DNA of 64,000 nt from Euleptes europaea (taxonomy: Eukaryota; Chordata; Lepidosauria; Squamata; Sphaerodactylidae): assembly GCF_029931775.1 (NCBI RefSeq), contig NC_079320.1, forward strand, positions 45,370,021 to 45,434,020, in the 5' to 3' direction. Shown piece by piece: positions 20,741-33,218 of this stretch. Both the position numbers and the translations under genes were made by a program. The notes under the pieces were generated by a model. That model had not been told where the DNA came from. It did no database searches and was given only the letters and a program-made list of their open reading frames with translations. Position 1 is the first letter of the stretch. Every line of letters starts with the position of its first letter.

Positions 20741-22237
20741 CCCAAACCGGTACTAACTGGCATATTTATGGAATTTAAAAATATAAATGCCTTAGTTTTC
20801 TACAAGCAAAACTGAAAATATACCTAATAATAGAGACAAAGCTACAAACAGCTGTTCCCTATGCAGTGTTTGCACAGGTATCCTAATTTTGAAATCTGAT
20901 TGAGAAAAAAAATCATAGTTGAAATTAGAAAACAATATTTGACGAAAGGAAATAAAGTGTATTTGGATAGACCATCTCATACAGTCACAATAGGTAAGGC
21001 TGCCAGCATGCCTGGAAAGCAAGTTAAACTTTGCAACGTTGAAAGCCCTGAATGCTATTAATTTATTATCAAACACATAGCATGCTAATTGCTAAAATTA
21101 TTCACACGTAAACGTATGCTTGAAAAATCTGTTGTCTATTTTTATGATATACATAGGAATTATCATTACCTAATGTAGATGGTCTTGCATAATATTTTTC
21201 ATGTTATACATTTTGAGTGAGCAGAACCTTGTCTTAGAAAGCATTTCACTTGTTCTTCTAAAAGAGAGAAAAATATTTTATAGGCATTTTTCTGAGTGGT
21301 CCCCAACACTTCCCAGTTTTGCCATGTGAAAAACTGAAGAAAAATCTTCAGCAAAAAAAAAAAAAAGAAGTCCTGAATTTTTCCAGCCTTCACATGCACA
21401 TCTTGTTATCTTATATCAGTGTATACAAAGTAGGGCCTGATTTGAAGGATACAACTGGTGTTGGGTTGATACAGGGAGGCGTAGTTTCTAAGATATGTTA
21501 CTCCCTGTTTTTGCAATGGTTTGAAAAGTATGGATCAGTGTGACAAAATCCTCTGTATCCAGAAAGAGGCAGAACTTGTGAAATAAGTGTTGATAGTTTG
21601 AAGTCTGGCTTGTTGGTCTGGGAGTATAATTCTCCCTTTGGGTAAAAGAAGTCTTGGATTCACTTATCAGGCAAGTCCTTGTTCAGAGGAAAGAGAGGGG
21701 GTGTATCTTCCAGGTCATCTCAACAGATAACAGGATGCTGGGTTATATTGGCCTGATCTAGCAGGGCTCTCTTGATGGTTTTAAGATAAAAGGTTCAGGA
21801 TTCTTACAGTAAAATCAACTAAAGACAAATAAAACAACGAATTCCACATAGTGCAAATGCATGCAACTCTTTACCCTGTTCTGTCAGTGCCATCTATGTG
21901 GGATCAAAGCTGTTGGGTTTTTTTCCCACTTGTGACTCTCAGGATGATTTAACTGCCACTGGTTTGCGCAAATACAGGTGTAGTTGAGAAGCTGATGCTT
22001 AATACCTAATTGCTCTTTCATAGTGAAAGATTAATTCACTACCCTTTTCCTCCTCACTTAATTCTGCTGAGATTGCATCTGCCCATCTGGTTTTTGTCTG
22101 CCTTGCTACTCTCTTGGGAGCTGAAAATGCATCGCTAATCTGCATCTAGAGATGGAAAGTGAAAAGTAGTTTCAGGTGTTATGAATAATTGCTCTGCAAC
22201 GACTGTGAGAAAAACATAAGCAAGCACAACAAGGACA
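20741..22237. other. ARFIP1 intron, anonymous
   Basis: No exon seen. About 21710-21785 contains a SINE-tail-like stretch (GGCCTGATCTAGCAGGGCTC). Confidence 0.35.
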
Positions 22238-22740
22238 CTGTGAGCCAGTGTGGCATGATTAGAGTCTTGGGCTATGGTTAGGTAAAAGGTAAAGGTCCCC
22301 TGTGCAAGCACCGGGTCATTCCTGACCCATGGGGTAATGTCACATCCCGACGTTTACTAGGCAACTTTGTTTGCGGGGTGGTTTGCCAGTGCCTTCCCTG
22401 GTCATCTTCCCTTTACCCCAGCAAGCCAGTACTCATTTTGCCGACCTCGGAAGGATGGAAGGCTGAGTCAACCTTGAGCCGGCTACCTGAAACCGACTTC
22501 CGAACTCAGGTCATGAGCAGAGCTTGGACAGCAGTACTGCAGCTTACCACTCTGCGCCACGGGGCTCTGTAGGTAACCAGGTCCAAATCCCCACTCAGCC
22601 ATGGAGCTCACTGGATGACCTCGGGCCAGTGACTCTTTCTCAGCCTGACCCTTATTGATGGGATAAAACGAGGGGACACATAGGGAGCTCTGAGCTCCTG
22701 GGAGGAGGAGCATGATAAAAATGCAGAGATAAATTTTAAT
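22238..22740 (+). repeat. MIR-like SINE split by a second SINE
   Basis: The outer SINE starts GTGAGCCAGTGTGGCATGAT at about 22238 and resumes at about 22576 (AACCAGGTCCAAATCCCCAC ... GGATGACCTCGGGCCAGTGA). The inner element breaks it near TAGGTAA, present on both sides. Confidence 0.65.
22286..22575 (-). repeat. Second SINE family (antisense)
   Basis: Reads GGTAAAGGTCCCCTGTGCAA, GCACCGGGTCATTCCTGACC ... CACTCTGCGCCACGGGGCTC on the plus strand; the last words are an inverted tRNA-like head. A partial sense copy lies at 56752-56865. Confidence 0.7.
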
Positions 22741-24383
22741 GTGGATTAGCAGTTTGAGGCCCCGTCTGATGCACACAGTGTAATTGTTTATTGTCCAGGG
22801 AGCTGTGGTGGGGGGTAATTCAAGCTTATTTGCAGCCCATCTGCCATCACTGTGATTGCATCAGATCTCTTGAACATAATGTGTAAACCAAACCATTGTC
22901 CAGTACAACAGGTTCCAGCCTGGAAACAGTATTGAAAAATATTATTAAATATTCAGTAGTATTGAACTAATTTGGTAGATTGACTAGGTCACTTACCATA
23001 AAACCTCTTAAAGGTTAAATAGAATACAGTAAAAGAGAAGATACCTTGAGTCTCAGTGAGATAGGTGCACTGTAGATGAAGTTAATAAATGTATGTGAGA
23101 TTGACTTCTCTGTATGAAATTACATGTCTTTTAGTGAAAGTTGGATAAGGGTTTTAAGTCTCTTCATGATCCTGTCGGTATACAGGAAGAACTGCAAAAG
23201 CCTTATTAGTGAATGATACTTTTTTTCTACTTATGGCTGCACACTTTACCACCATCAAAGATTGCTTTGTGCCTACACCCATAGAAAACAGTCTTGTCAT
23301 CATGCAGCACTGTTTTGTTCAAGTTCAGCAACCCTATTGGGACAGAGTCGCTGCATTAAAAATCAGTTCAGGCAAATGATTAAATAATGGCTGCCACACG
23401 AGGGCACTCGAACACTAACTTGTGTAAACCCGTAGTGTAATTTGAACTTCACAAAACTCAAAGTTTTTGCATTTAAACTTTCCAGATGTGCTCTTTCAAA
23501 TTGTCTAGTGGTAATAATTTAAAATCTCTTGAACATTTCGTGGCATGCAGATTAAATGCTTTCATAAATGCTTGTGGAGGTATTCTTCTCAACTAAATAA
23601 CTGACAAATTTATGGGTACAAACATTAAACAAGTGCAGCCTTGCAGTTAGCTACTTGTCAAATATTTCCTTCTGGGGGAACAACTTTCCAGACTTGCTGT
23701 TTCGAGTTACCCTGTAACTGGTAAACTTTTTTTACCCGTATCTGCAAGACTAGGCAAACATCTAGCTTTTAGTATCATTTTCAACAACTCAAGCATGTCT
23801 TTTCTATGAGCTTATGCCACTGTTAGGCACAAAACTAATTTTATCATACTTGTTGAGGTTACTGCAAGTAAAACAGGAGAGAACGATATCTACAGGGGTG
23901 GTATATTTAGTGATTTCTAATTTGCAATCCATTCCATTCTGCTTTCAGTTTCCTGAAACTGAACTTCCTTCTTCCATTTTAAAGGGAAGGTGAATGCCCT
24001 TGTTGGTTGCAGGATGTAGTGACATGCCGTTCTCTCAAATAGATAGCTGCTGCATTTAGTGTGTTAATCTATATTCAAGGCAAAGAAGGGATAACACTTT
24101 TAATTTTGTAGCGTTGGAATACTCATGGCTGTATCTGAGCAGGCTCCTACAGTAGGAAGTCTGAGTGCCCTTTACTTGAGTCTTAGCCTCCTTGCTCTCT
24201 CCCACGGCACAAGGCAGAGCAGGCTGCTGCACCTGCTGGCCAGATCTGAGTGAGCAGGCTCTGCGGAGAAAGGACAGGTGCTTTGCCCACTTTCTCCTGT
24301 AGTGCCTGCTGAGCACTTAGCCAACCAGTAGTGCAGTGAGCTTCAGATGTCTTCTGAATAGCTACACATTTTCAAAGTGCAAT
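22741..24383. other. ARFIP1 intron, anonymous
   Basis: No exon, RNA gene or clear repeat recognised. Confidence 0.35.
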
Positions 24384-24688
24384 CCTCAGCGTGGTGTTGT
24401 GGTTAAGAGCGGTGGTTTGGAGCGGTGGACTCTAATCTGGAGAACCGGGTTTGATTCCCCACTCCTCCACAGGAGCGGCGGAGACTAATCTGGTGAACCG
24501 GCTTGGTTTCCCCACTCCTTCACATGAAGCCAGTTGGGTGACCTTGGGCTAGTCACAGCTCTCTCAGCCTCACCTACCTCACAGGGTGTCTGTTGTGGGG
24601 AGGGGAAGGCGATTGTAAGCTGGTTTGATTCTTCCTTAAGTGGTAGAGAAAGTTGGCATATAAAAACCAACTCTTCTTCTTCTTCCTA
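24384..24688 (+). repeat. tRNA-headed SINE with MIR-like body
   Basis: CAGCGTGGTGTTGTGGTTAA, GGGTTTGATTCCCCACTCCT, GGAGCGGCGG, GACCTTGGGCTAGTCACAGC, TTGGCATATAAAAACCAACT and a CTTCTT tail: a near-complete sense copy. Confidence 0.85.
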
Positions 24689-25039
24689 TGCACATTTACC
24701 AGAGAGTAAGTCCCATTTAAGAAAGTGGGACTTATGCCTGAGTAAACATGCACAGAATCGCACGTGTCTTCATGGTCCCTGTGCTGGGAAGTTTTGGGAT
24801 GTTTTGAATTTGGTGGCTTCTCAAATTATCCATCCTTCTATCCTGGGTGATAACAAGAGAAGAGAAAGGTACAACAAACTCTTTAGAAACTGGAATAATT
24901 CATAATTAACATAGGCCTAAGATAAAATTAACAGTATTGTTTTTAAAACAAACACAACTTGTCCATAATGACTATATCAAAGTTGTGGAGATACAGGGCT
25001 TCTGTGTAGAAAAGAGCTAATAGAAATTAACTCATACCC

Positions 25040-25127
25040 TGCCAGAAATTTTGTTAGTCTTTAAGGTGCTAATGTACTCATGCTCTTTTCTACTGCTAGT
25101 AACAGACCGACACAGCTACCCATCATG
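25040..25127 (+). repeat. PLE family B end fragment
   Basis: CATACCCTGCCAGAAATTTT, GTTAGTCTTTAAGGTGCTAA and CCGACACAGCTACCCATC match the right end of the family-B insertions at 9252, 57296 and 59484. Confidence 0.7.
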
Positions 25128-26081
25128 TTCTGTCTCCATGGAGATGTTCTGTGTATGAGACTGGATCAGCATATGCAGCTGAATGGGGCATACTACTGTT
25201 GAATACTACCCATAAAGCAAAACTCCTTGCAAGTAGCAAACTTAGCACTTAGAGAAGCTCTAACTATCCAGTCACCTTCAATTCTAAAGTTCAACTTGAA
25301 GGGAATTTTTTAACATAAAGAAGCATTTATGTTTTTAACATGCTGCCTAATAAATAATTTAGGAGATTGAAAATTGGCACTCTGTTCTGTTTCATAAGTC
25401 TGACTTGCAAACCTTTCCCCTCACTCTAGATATACAAGGGGAGGCTAAGGTTCAGAAATTGTAGGGAGAGACATTCCTACATGCTGAGAGATACTTTGGT
25501 AATTTAAAAGGGTACATAATATTACTAATGTATTATTGTATGTGTGTGTTTGGTGTGCACAGAACATACTACAGTAGACGTGTGGCTCTCAGTTGGTGGT
25601 AATTATTCATGTGGATCTTCATGAGCCACAGAGTGAGTACTACTGATGTACAACAAAAATAAACTCTCAGTAAAACTGAAGATGATGTTCAAGGCTGTAA
25701 AACAAGTGGCAGATGATTATGTGCTTGGCACTATTTCTTTGAGTACTTTTAGTCCTATTAATGGCCTGTCATATATCAAAATGAATGTAACTGCATTGGT
25801 GTTCGGCCATGATAATACTGTCAGAAGCATTTTGTGTTTCATGACTGGCAGAAGTTACTGTGCATGTGCAACTTGGCAATTACTTTGGACTTATGTAACA
25901 TTGCAGGGAGCTTAACCATAGTCTGGGACAAAGAATACCTACTTGGATTTCTAGAAGACGTAATCACTGACCAAATGATGGCTCATAGTATCAGTACATT
26001 GAGATTTCCAAGGTTCAGTTTCCCCAAAGTATTTAGAAGAGTTTACAGTTTTGTTTTTTTAAATCTCTCTTTGTATTGCAG

Positions 26082-26183
26082 GACTGTTCAATGGCTCAAG
26101 AATATCCAAAAAATTCAGCTGCAGAGATTCCAGTGACTAGTAATGGAGAACCTGAAGATACACATGAGCACAGTTTTAATAGG
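26082..26183 (+). CDS. ARFIP1: ARFIP1 exon with conserved start codon (residues 1-31)
   Basis: The acceptor is TTGTATTGCAG|GACTG at 26081 and the donor is AGG|GTATTA at 26184. Nine bases (codons D-C-S) precede the ATG at 26091, which starts MAQEYPKNSAAEIPVTSNG, matching the conserved mammalian arfaptin-1 N-terminus almost residue for residue. The ATG is followed by G at +4. The exon ends in phase 0 at ...HEHSFNR. Confidence 0.93.
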
Positions 26184-27269
26184 GTATTAATATGTCTTTA
26201 TTTCTACTCATCTACTCCCCAAATAGTATAATTAGATTAATGCTGAAAAGTATATTACCTAGATTACTTAACCATCTGCTATTTTGAGAAAGTGTGGTTA
26301 CCCCAGAGATTAATATGAATTTTATGCTTTAAAATGAAAACACAGAAAGGTAAGCTACAAATAACTTCGTAAGAGGTATAAGACACATTGAGAAGAAATG
26401 TGTGCATGTTAAACTGTAATGTCTTCACACTGAAACTGTTACTCCCACCAATGCAATTTTGGTGGGTTTTCCTCTCCTCAATTCAAACGTAAGTTTCTTG
26501 GTGGTAAGACAGGCTAAAATCCCAGATGACTGTATTACACAGACAAATGTGAAGGAATAAATGCTTGGTGGAATCTGAGACCCTGATTGACTATTATTTG
26601 ATATTCTTCCCTCAGTTATTATGTCAGAGCTTACCTCCCATTTTAAAATATTAGTGTTCAAAGGAATGCAAAATAATGAGTTATATCCATTTTGGAATGG
26701 AACTTTGCTGCCTTACTCCTCTCCCCCCAATCCACTGTTCCCCTCAAGAGACTGTCCTGGGGGTTAAGTGAAGACCTAGCAATAGCACTGGGCAGGATGT
26801 GGGGAATGGTAAAATGGGCCTGCACATGCTCTCTCTACCACTGCCTGTTTTGCCTAGGTAATGGTTGCAGATGGAATACTTCAGCCAACCAATATCCTAT
26901 CACCTATTTCTACTTCATTTTCTGCTGCAACCACACTAAGCTTTCCTTAAAACCATCCCCCTGAGTATGCAGTATCTACTTAAACTTATTGTGAAGTCCC
27001 AGTTTTAGGAACAAATTGTTTTTTGTATTGTTCCTTGGTATATGGGTAGTAGGCATAAGAAGTTAGCAAGGTGCTCTGAATCAGTTTCTTTAAAACAAAA
27101 CCTTACTATGAAAAAAAAACTATAAAACTGTATAACTTTGGGTGAATTATATGAGAAACCCGAAGATGCTATGGAAAGTTATGGTAGAATGTGGAACTGG
27201 CTGTAGAATATTCCAAAAATCTCAAAATTCTCAGTAGGCTGTGTGGGGAGTGGCAGTTGTATCTTATCC
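26184..27269. other. ARFIP1 intron, anonymous
   Basis: Nothing recognisable besides intron sequence. Confidence 0.35.
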
Positions 27270-27492
27270 CTGTATATATATATTGCCTTCAAGTCACATC
27301 TGTCTTATGGTGACCCCCTGTTGGGATTTTCAAGGCAAGAGACATTCAGAGGTAGTTTGCCATTGCCTGCCTCTGCATCACGACCCTGGTATTCCTTGGA
27401 GGTCTCCCATCCAAATATTTGCCAGGGTCAACCTTGCTTAGTTTCTGAGATCTGATAATATCAGGCTAGCCTAGGCCATCCAGGTCAGGGCA
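27270..27492 (-). repeat. 5S-rRNA-derived SINE
   Basis: Antisense copy: TTGCCTTCAAGTCACATCTG, GGAGGTCTCCCATCCAAATA, TTAGTTTCTGAGATCTGATA and GCCATCCAGGTCAGGGCA, preceded by (TA)n. Confidence 0.85.
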
Positions 27493-27569
27493 TCCCTGCA
27501 TTTAGCCTATTACAAAATAGCAAGCAAGGACTAAAAAAAAGTGCAAAATAGTGTTCTACATTCTGAACA

Positions 27570-27812
27570 AAGCAGAGAAGAAAAACAGTGTAGTGGGAAA
27601 AATATTTAATACCACACAAAGATTCCTACATGTTTTGCATGCTTCTTCATCAGGAGATCTGTAAAGTAATGGTGGGAACATCTTGAGAGAAGATTACAGA
27701 TCCTTTGATGAAGCTGCAGCGAAGCGCATAGGCATGTATGGAATACAGTAACATATTTTCCACTCCTGCACCATTGTTTTTCTTCACTGCTTTGTATTGA
27801 CTCTTTTCTTAC
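27570..27812. mobile_element. PLE-like insertion, family C, inverted ends
   Basis: The two halves are inverted: CAGAGAAGAAAAACAGTGTA at about 27573 mirrors TGTTTTTCTTCACTGCTTTG at about 27775. An imperfect 14-bp duplication flanks it (CTACATTCTGAACA 27556-27569; CTATATTCTGGACA 27813-27826). A CTGATGA box lies on the minus strand (27647-27653) and TTGATGAAGCTGCAGCGAAG on the plus strand (about 27704), resembling hammerhead cores. Class inferred by analogy with families A and B. Confidence 0.55.
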
Positions 27813-28565
27813 CTATATTCTGGACAGCGATGAGAAAAGTGAAGGAAATTGTGCATATTTTCTAAGTCTTTAAAACTGCCAAATGCAAAATGAAAATGTA
27901 CATAAACTTTTGGCACACATTTTTGCCTGTTATGGTCATTAACGTTGTGATTTTGAAACCAAAGCTGACTGCCTTTCTCAATAAATCTGAATCTGTTGAT
28001 TAGAGATTAAAGCCATAATCCTTGGTGATTGTTCATTGCTACAAGACTTTGGCGCTTAGTGGAAAAACAAGAAAATGTGTTCCAGAACTTGGGTGTGGTA
28101 AGGGGATGAAATAATGACTCCAGGGAGAGAAGGTGTTCAGAGGCCCCACAAAGAGCAGTGCATCCCTCTTGGGCATTGATTGCAGAGACAAAAAGAACAA
28201 TTCAGTCTTCTTTGTCAACTAGCATAAAGACTAAGCCATTCTGCCTCTGGTGTCCTCCTAACCACCATTCTTCCTTCCTTCCTGTATCCCCAAGGTCCCA
28301 TGAGAAAAACGCAAATGAAAACTATGGCTCAATTTGAACATCATGCTAAAGTTTGGTTTATGTTAATGATACTTTACATCCCAAGCTCTTTTTATTAGGT
28401 TAGAGGTCAAGCTGAACTACACCAGTGTTTTACTCTTAGAAAATATCCAGTGTTTAGGTGAAGGAAAATGGACCAGTGAGTGGCCTGGGAACCCATAGTT
28501 GAAGTGTTACTGAAGCTGAGTGGGTGTGAACATAAGTTTCTTGTATTGTAGACCCCTGGGGAAAC

Positions 28566-28787
28566 CCCCGAGCAGGGGTTGTGCCTCACTGGTAGAGCAT
28601 CTACTTCTCATGCACAAGGTCCCAGGTTGAATGCCCACCATCTCCAATTAAAAGGTCAGGTAGGAAGTTTATATGAAAGATCTCTACCAAAGACCCCGGA
28701 GTGCGACTGCCAGAAAAGACAATACTGACCTTGGTAGATCAGTGGTCTGACTCAGTATAAGGCTGCTTCAAGTAGGGGAAATTCTAA
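28566..28787 (+). repeat. tRNA-Ala-derived SINE
   Basis: The tRNA-like head (CTCACTGGTAGAGCATCTAC, AGGTCCCAGGTTGAATGCCC) is followed by the family body ending GTCTGACTCAGTATAAGGCT. Diverged copy. Confidence 0.75.
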
Positions 28788-28789
28788 CT

Positions 28790-30374
28790 TCTATCTGTCC
28801 AGAAAGTAGATGAGTATTAAGGATAGGAACCTCAAGCTGATACCTACAGGGGTGTTTTCAGGCTGTTAATAGAAAGTCAAAGTGTTAAATGTTTGTTCAG
28901 GACAACCCATATAAAATCCCCCCCCCAACTGTGAACAGAAGATGGTATCCAGTCGTTCCCCCCCACCCCTGTGTATTCTGTTGCTTCTGGTCAACTATGG
29001 CCTTTATTCAGTAAATTGTACCATCACTTAGTTTGGGTGAGGTGATGGGGTCCAGTCCAGATAGGCCTAAACAAGTTGGGCTCATTGTGACTCAGGTCTT
29101 GCCAAGTTTGCCCGCTGCTGGTTGTGTTTATTATCCATTGTTTACTAATGTGTTTATCCTGGTTAAATTCCTCCAGCTTTTTGAGGCCTTGCGATAAATA
29201 CTAATCAGGAGCTGTTATTTCAGGGCTTTTAGCATGTGGATTTTCTTATGTTATATGTTGTATAACACTATGAAATAAAGAAGATTGTGCAGCCTGGAAA
29301 ACCTTTACGAGTGAGATCAAGAACAGCACAAGACTTTGTTTACTTTTCAATCTGAACTGATCAAACCTGTTTCATAATTCCCTTTTGAATAACAGTTACC
29401 CACACTCTACTCTTAACCACTTTGACCAAAGTTCACCTTTTTGTTCGTAAGTGAAAGCCTGGCTCTTATGGTAACTTGCCACTAGCTTGAGGGTGGTGGT
29501 GGTTAATTTTCACTAATTCCATTCCCACTGCAGACCACCAATTTGCCCCTCATGCTGTACCTGAGAGGCCTTTGTCTCCCATGAGCAGCATTATGGGAAG
29601 CGGTGCCAGTTGCGGCAAGAGTGGGGAAGTCCCATTCTGTATTTGAAATGCCTTCCCTTAGAAGAGATTGACTGCAGATCCAAGCCATAGTAAGAAACTA
29701 GTTTGTTCCATGTCTGTGGAAGATAGGACATCTCAGGCAGTGCTCCTTGCTGGTCAGAAAATAACATTTTATCTTAAATGCATTTAGTTAGAATTAAGTT
29801 GCATTGACGGGTTGGAAACAGTTCCTGTATTAAGGGCTGCATCTTAAAGCCTTCCCAAATGTAACCAAGATAGCAGGATTGTTGACAATGTGACTATTTC
29901 TTAGTTTGAGTGTAAGCAGATCTGAGAAAGAGAATAAGAGAATTGTGGCCTCATAGTATATTTGAAGGTGGTAAAGAAAAACTTACCAGCAGGAAAAATA
30001 GATTAGAATATAGCATTGACAACCAACATAAGAGTTGATGCTGATTCTTGACCCAATCAAAGCACATTCTGGGAGGCTGTTTATAGAGGGATGCAGGCTT
30101 CTGCCGTCTAATCTTCATGCTTCTCAAGCAGGACCTATCTCACACCTGACAAAATATTGGCATATAACATGTGACTCACAAACGTAAGTGAAATCTGAGG
30201 TGCCAGCTTTAAAAATGTATTGCATTGTCATAATGAATGTTATGACACCATAAACCAAATAGCAAGCTGTAGGCTACATTATTCAAAATGCTTCAGATTA
30301 CTCTGTAAAGCCTAAATGTTGCCTGGGATTGGGATTTTTACATGGATTTCCCTTTTTTTTCCAATATTTCCAAG
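28790..30374. other. ARFIP1 intron, anonymous
   Basis: A poly-C stretch near 28919-28928; otherwise no feature recognised. Confidence 0.35.
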
Positions 30375-30483
30375 GACCTGAACCGCTCTATACCAGCTGG
30401 ACTTGGTCTGTCTGAAACCCAGATTACATCTCATGGCTTTGACAGTACCAAGGAAGGGGTCATTGAAGCAGGACCTTTTCAAG
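30375..30483 (+). CDS. ARFIP1: ARFIP1 exon, residues 32-68
   Basis: The acceptor is TTTCCAAG|GAC at 30374 and the donor is CAAG|GTAAAC at 30484. It encodes DLNRSIPAGLGLSETQITSH and then GFDSTKEGVIEAGPFQ, ending in phase 1. GLGLSETQITSHGFD is a highly conserved arfaptin-1 block in the disordered N-terminal region. Confidence 0.95.
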
Positions 30484-31451
30484 GTAAACGTAACACATCA
30501 GAGTTGGGGGGGTGGTATAAACATGTTAATGCCTGAAAAGGAATTATACAGTATTTGGAAATATGAAACGTGTGGAAGAGCATATGTATCAGCAAGTCTT
30601 TTCCTGAGCATGTAAAGAACTCTAGTGCTGAGTTTTAAAAATCACTTCATGGAGATGGTAAGAAAACAAAGGCAGTCTTACAGTCCAATCATAAGCATAT
30701 TTGCTATAAAGTTCTACTACATTAAGTGGGAATGAATGCAAGGGAGTAAATTAAGAATGGCAACTTTAATCTCTTATTAACTTGAATGAAGTATTAAATA
30801 TGGAAAAACTTAAGAGCTGCAGGTAATATGCGTATAAAATCAACACATCTGACACTTGTTGCCTCCATGTGGGTCCAACTAGCCTTCAACTTTCCTGAGG
30901 TTGGTGGGACAGCTGGAGGGGAGGGATTATTGAAAAGATTCCAGATGTCGGGGATGGTATTCACAGATGGCAGGATTTATTTATGTTTAATTTTATATCA
31001 TTCTTTATTTTATGTCTCTAGAAATAAATGCCTTAATTAAATACTTAGCACTGTGTATTGTCCTTCCTTGCCCTGTGCTGCTTTATGACTGTCAAAATGT
31101 ATATTAGTCTCTAATTAGTATAGGCATTGTACAAGTAGGATACCTGTGAGGAACTGGGGGGGGGGAGGAATCCCATGCTCCCACTGACACCATCCCTGCC
31201 ACTTCCTTCCTTCTAGCTCCTACTGCCTTTTCAGAAACATTTATTATGGCTGCCAAGCAAATAGTGGCTGAAAATATTTTTTAAGTTGCTATGACTGTAC
31301 AAGCACAGATACTGCTTCAGTTGTTTGGGTTTTTTAAAAAAACCATTCACTTCTTTTTTATGTCTGATTCCCCCATCCTTCCAGGTTTGCAGAACTCCCC
31401 CCCCCCAATCCTTGGTGGCCCCCCTTGCAGACTTTTTGATCCCCACTGAGA

Positions 31452-31698
31452 ACCAGTGTCGGGTGGTGGTTAAGAGCAGCAGACTCTAATCTGGTGAACC
31501 AGGTTTATTTTCCCCCTCCTCCACATGAAGCCTGCTGAGTGACCTTAGGCTAGTCACAGTTCTCTTAGAACTCTCGCAGCCTCTTCTACCTCGCAGCCTC
31601 TCCTACCTCACAAGATGTCTGTTGTGAGGAGGGGAAGGGAAGACACTTTGAGACTTCTTATGGTAGAGAAAAAGCAGGGTATAAAAATCAACTCTTCT
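31452..31698 (+). repeat. tRNA-headed SINE with MIR-like body
   Basis: CCAGTGTCGGGTGGTGGTTA, GACTCTAATCTGGTGAACC, CCTCCACATGAAGCCTGCTG and GAAAAAGCAGGGTATAAAAA: a sense copy with a shortened middle. Confidence 0.8.
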
Positions 31699-32261
31699 GG
31701 GGTGCAGAAAGAACATGCTCAGGATTAAATTTATGGTGCTTTCTTTTGTTAAGTTATCCTTCCGTTTCCACCTGATGTTTGAAGCTACCGGTCCATTCTG
31801 TGTTCTTTTTGTGTTTGTTTGTGAAAAAATACTAACATCTAGTATGTAATATGCATCTGACTGTAATAAGGATTATTGTGTTTATTAAAATAAGTGCATT
31901 CTGTAATAAATTATCATTTTGACAAAACAGGCATTGTGTGAAAAATGGAAAGTTCTCTTTTTACCATATAGATAGGGACTGGAAAGCAATAACTAATTTC
32001 TGGACTTGGATACACTTGGAAATGAGGAAAAGAACAAACCAAAACCATGTATTGTTCTCCTAAATGTCTACAATAACAGTCCAAATGTTTTGCTCCAGAA
32101 AATTATCAATTCATATCTGTAGTACGAAAGGAAATGCACAACACTGGAAACTGTTTGATACTCTCCCATCAATTGTATCAACAGGATTGTGATATTAATC
32201 CATAATATCCATAATATGTCAATCCATAAAGTGCTACCTTACCCATCACTGCCAAAGTGAA

Positions 32262-32440
32262 CTGGGTTTGTTTCCCCACTCCATATGAAGTCTGCTGGGT
32301 GACCCTGGGTTAGTCACAGTTCTCTCAAGTCTCTCATCCCCACCTACCTCACAAGATGTCTGTTGTGGGGAAAGGAAGGTAATTGTAAGCCACTCCTTAA
32401 AGGTAGAGAAAAAACGGGGTATAGAAACCAACTTTTCTAG
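32262..32440 (+). repeat. tRNA-headed SINE, partial
   Basis: The SINE body from TTTGTTTCCCCACTCCATAT to GGGGTATAGAAACCAACTTT; the tRNA-like head is missing. Confidence 0.75.
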
Positions 32441-33122
32441 TTAAACCAGTATTATTTTTACTAAGTGGTATTCCTTTTTCCTTTGGGCTAAATATGAAAT
32501 TTGGCGGAATACAATGGAAGGCACTTCTGCCTGAGGAGCTGTACACTCTTGCTTCTCCTCCCATTTAGCCCATTGAGCTCTTCTAAATGCTGTTCCTAAG
32601 GGACCTTTATGAACAGCATGTGTGAGCGAAGTTGGAATCTGCATGGAGAGGGGACTGTGGAAGAAAGTCACCTCTTCCATTAGTGGAGAATGACTTTGGG
32701 ATTCAGCCACACTGTTCACAAACACCAAAGTCTCCCATTTTCCAAAAGTTATTTTGGAAAGAAGTCGTACCCTGTATGACTTGCTGCCTGTCAGCTTTAA
32801 ATTGAAGTAATGTAAATGCTTTGAATGAAGTAGTTCATATAATTCAAGTGATCCTATGACTACCGCTACTAGTTCATTTTGAATGTTGAAATACTTCCTT
32901 ACTAAGTCTCTTTCTTCCTCTCTATTTGATGTACATACATAAAAATTCTCAACAAAAATATTTTTTACAAGTGTTCTTAAGGATGTTTACTGTCAAGTAT
33001 TTCTACATCTGACAAGACTAGTCTTTCTTATTCAGAGGAATTTTCTCCAGTATTTAGTCTTTTTGCATAAGAAATGTTGATCCAATACAGATGGATTTTC
33101 ATGGTATATGTCCCATTTCCAG

Positions 33123-33218
33123 GTTCCTCAGCACCACCCATGTCACCTGTTATATCTCCTAGCAGTGCAGCAGCTAGCAGACTGGCTGGACAAGGGAGTG
33201 ATTTAATTGTTCCCACAG
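33123..33218 (+). CDS. ARFIP1: ARFIP1 96-nt exon, probably a cassette exon
   Basis: The acceptor is CCCATTTCCAG|GT at 33122 and the donor is ACAG|GTATTT at 33219. It encodes SSAPPMSPVISPSSAAASRL and AGQGSDLIVPT between split glycine codons. At 96 nt and phase 1 at both ends, it can be skipped without changing frame. Human ARFIP1 has a shorter isoform lacking 32 residues here (established knowledge), so skipping is expected but not shown. Confidence 0.93.
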
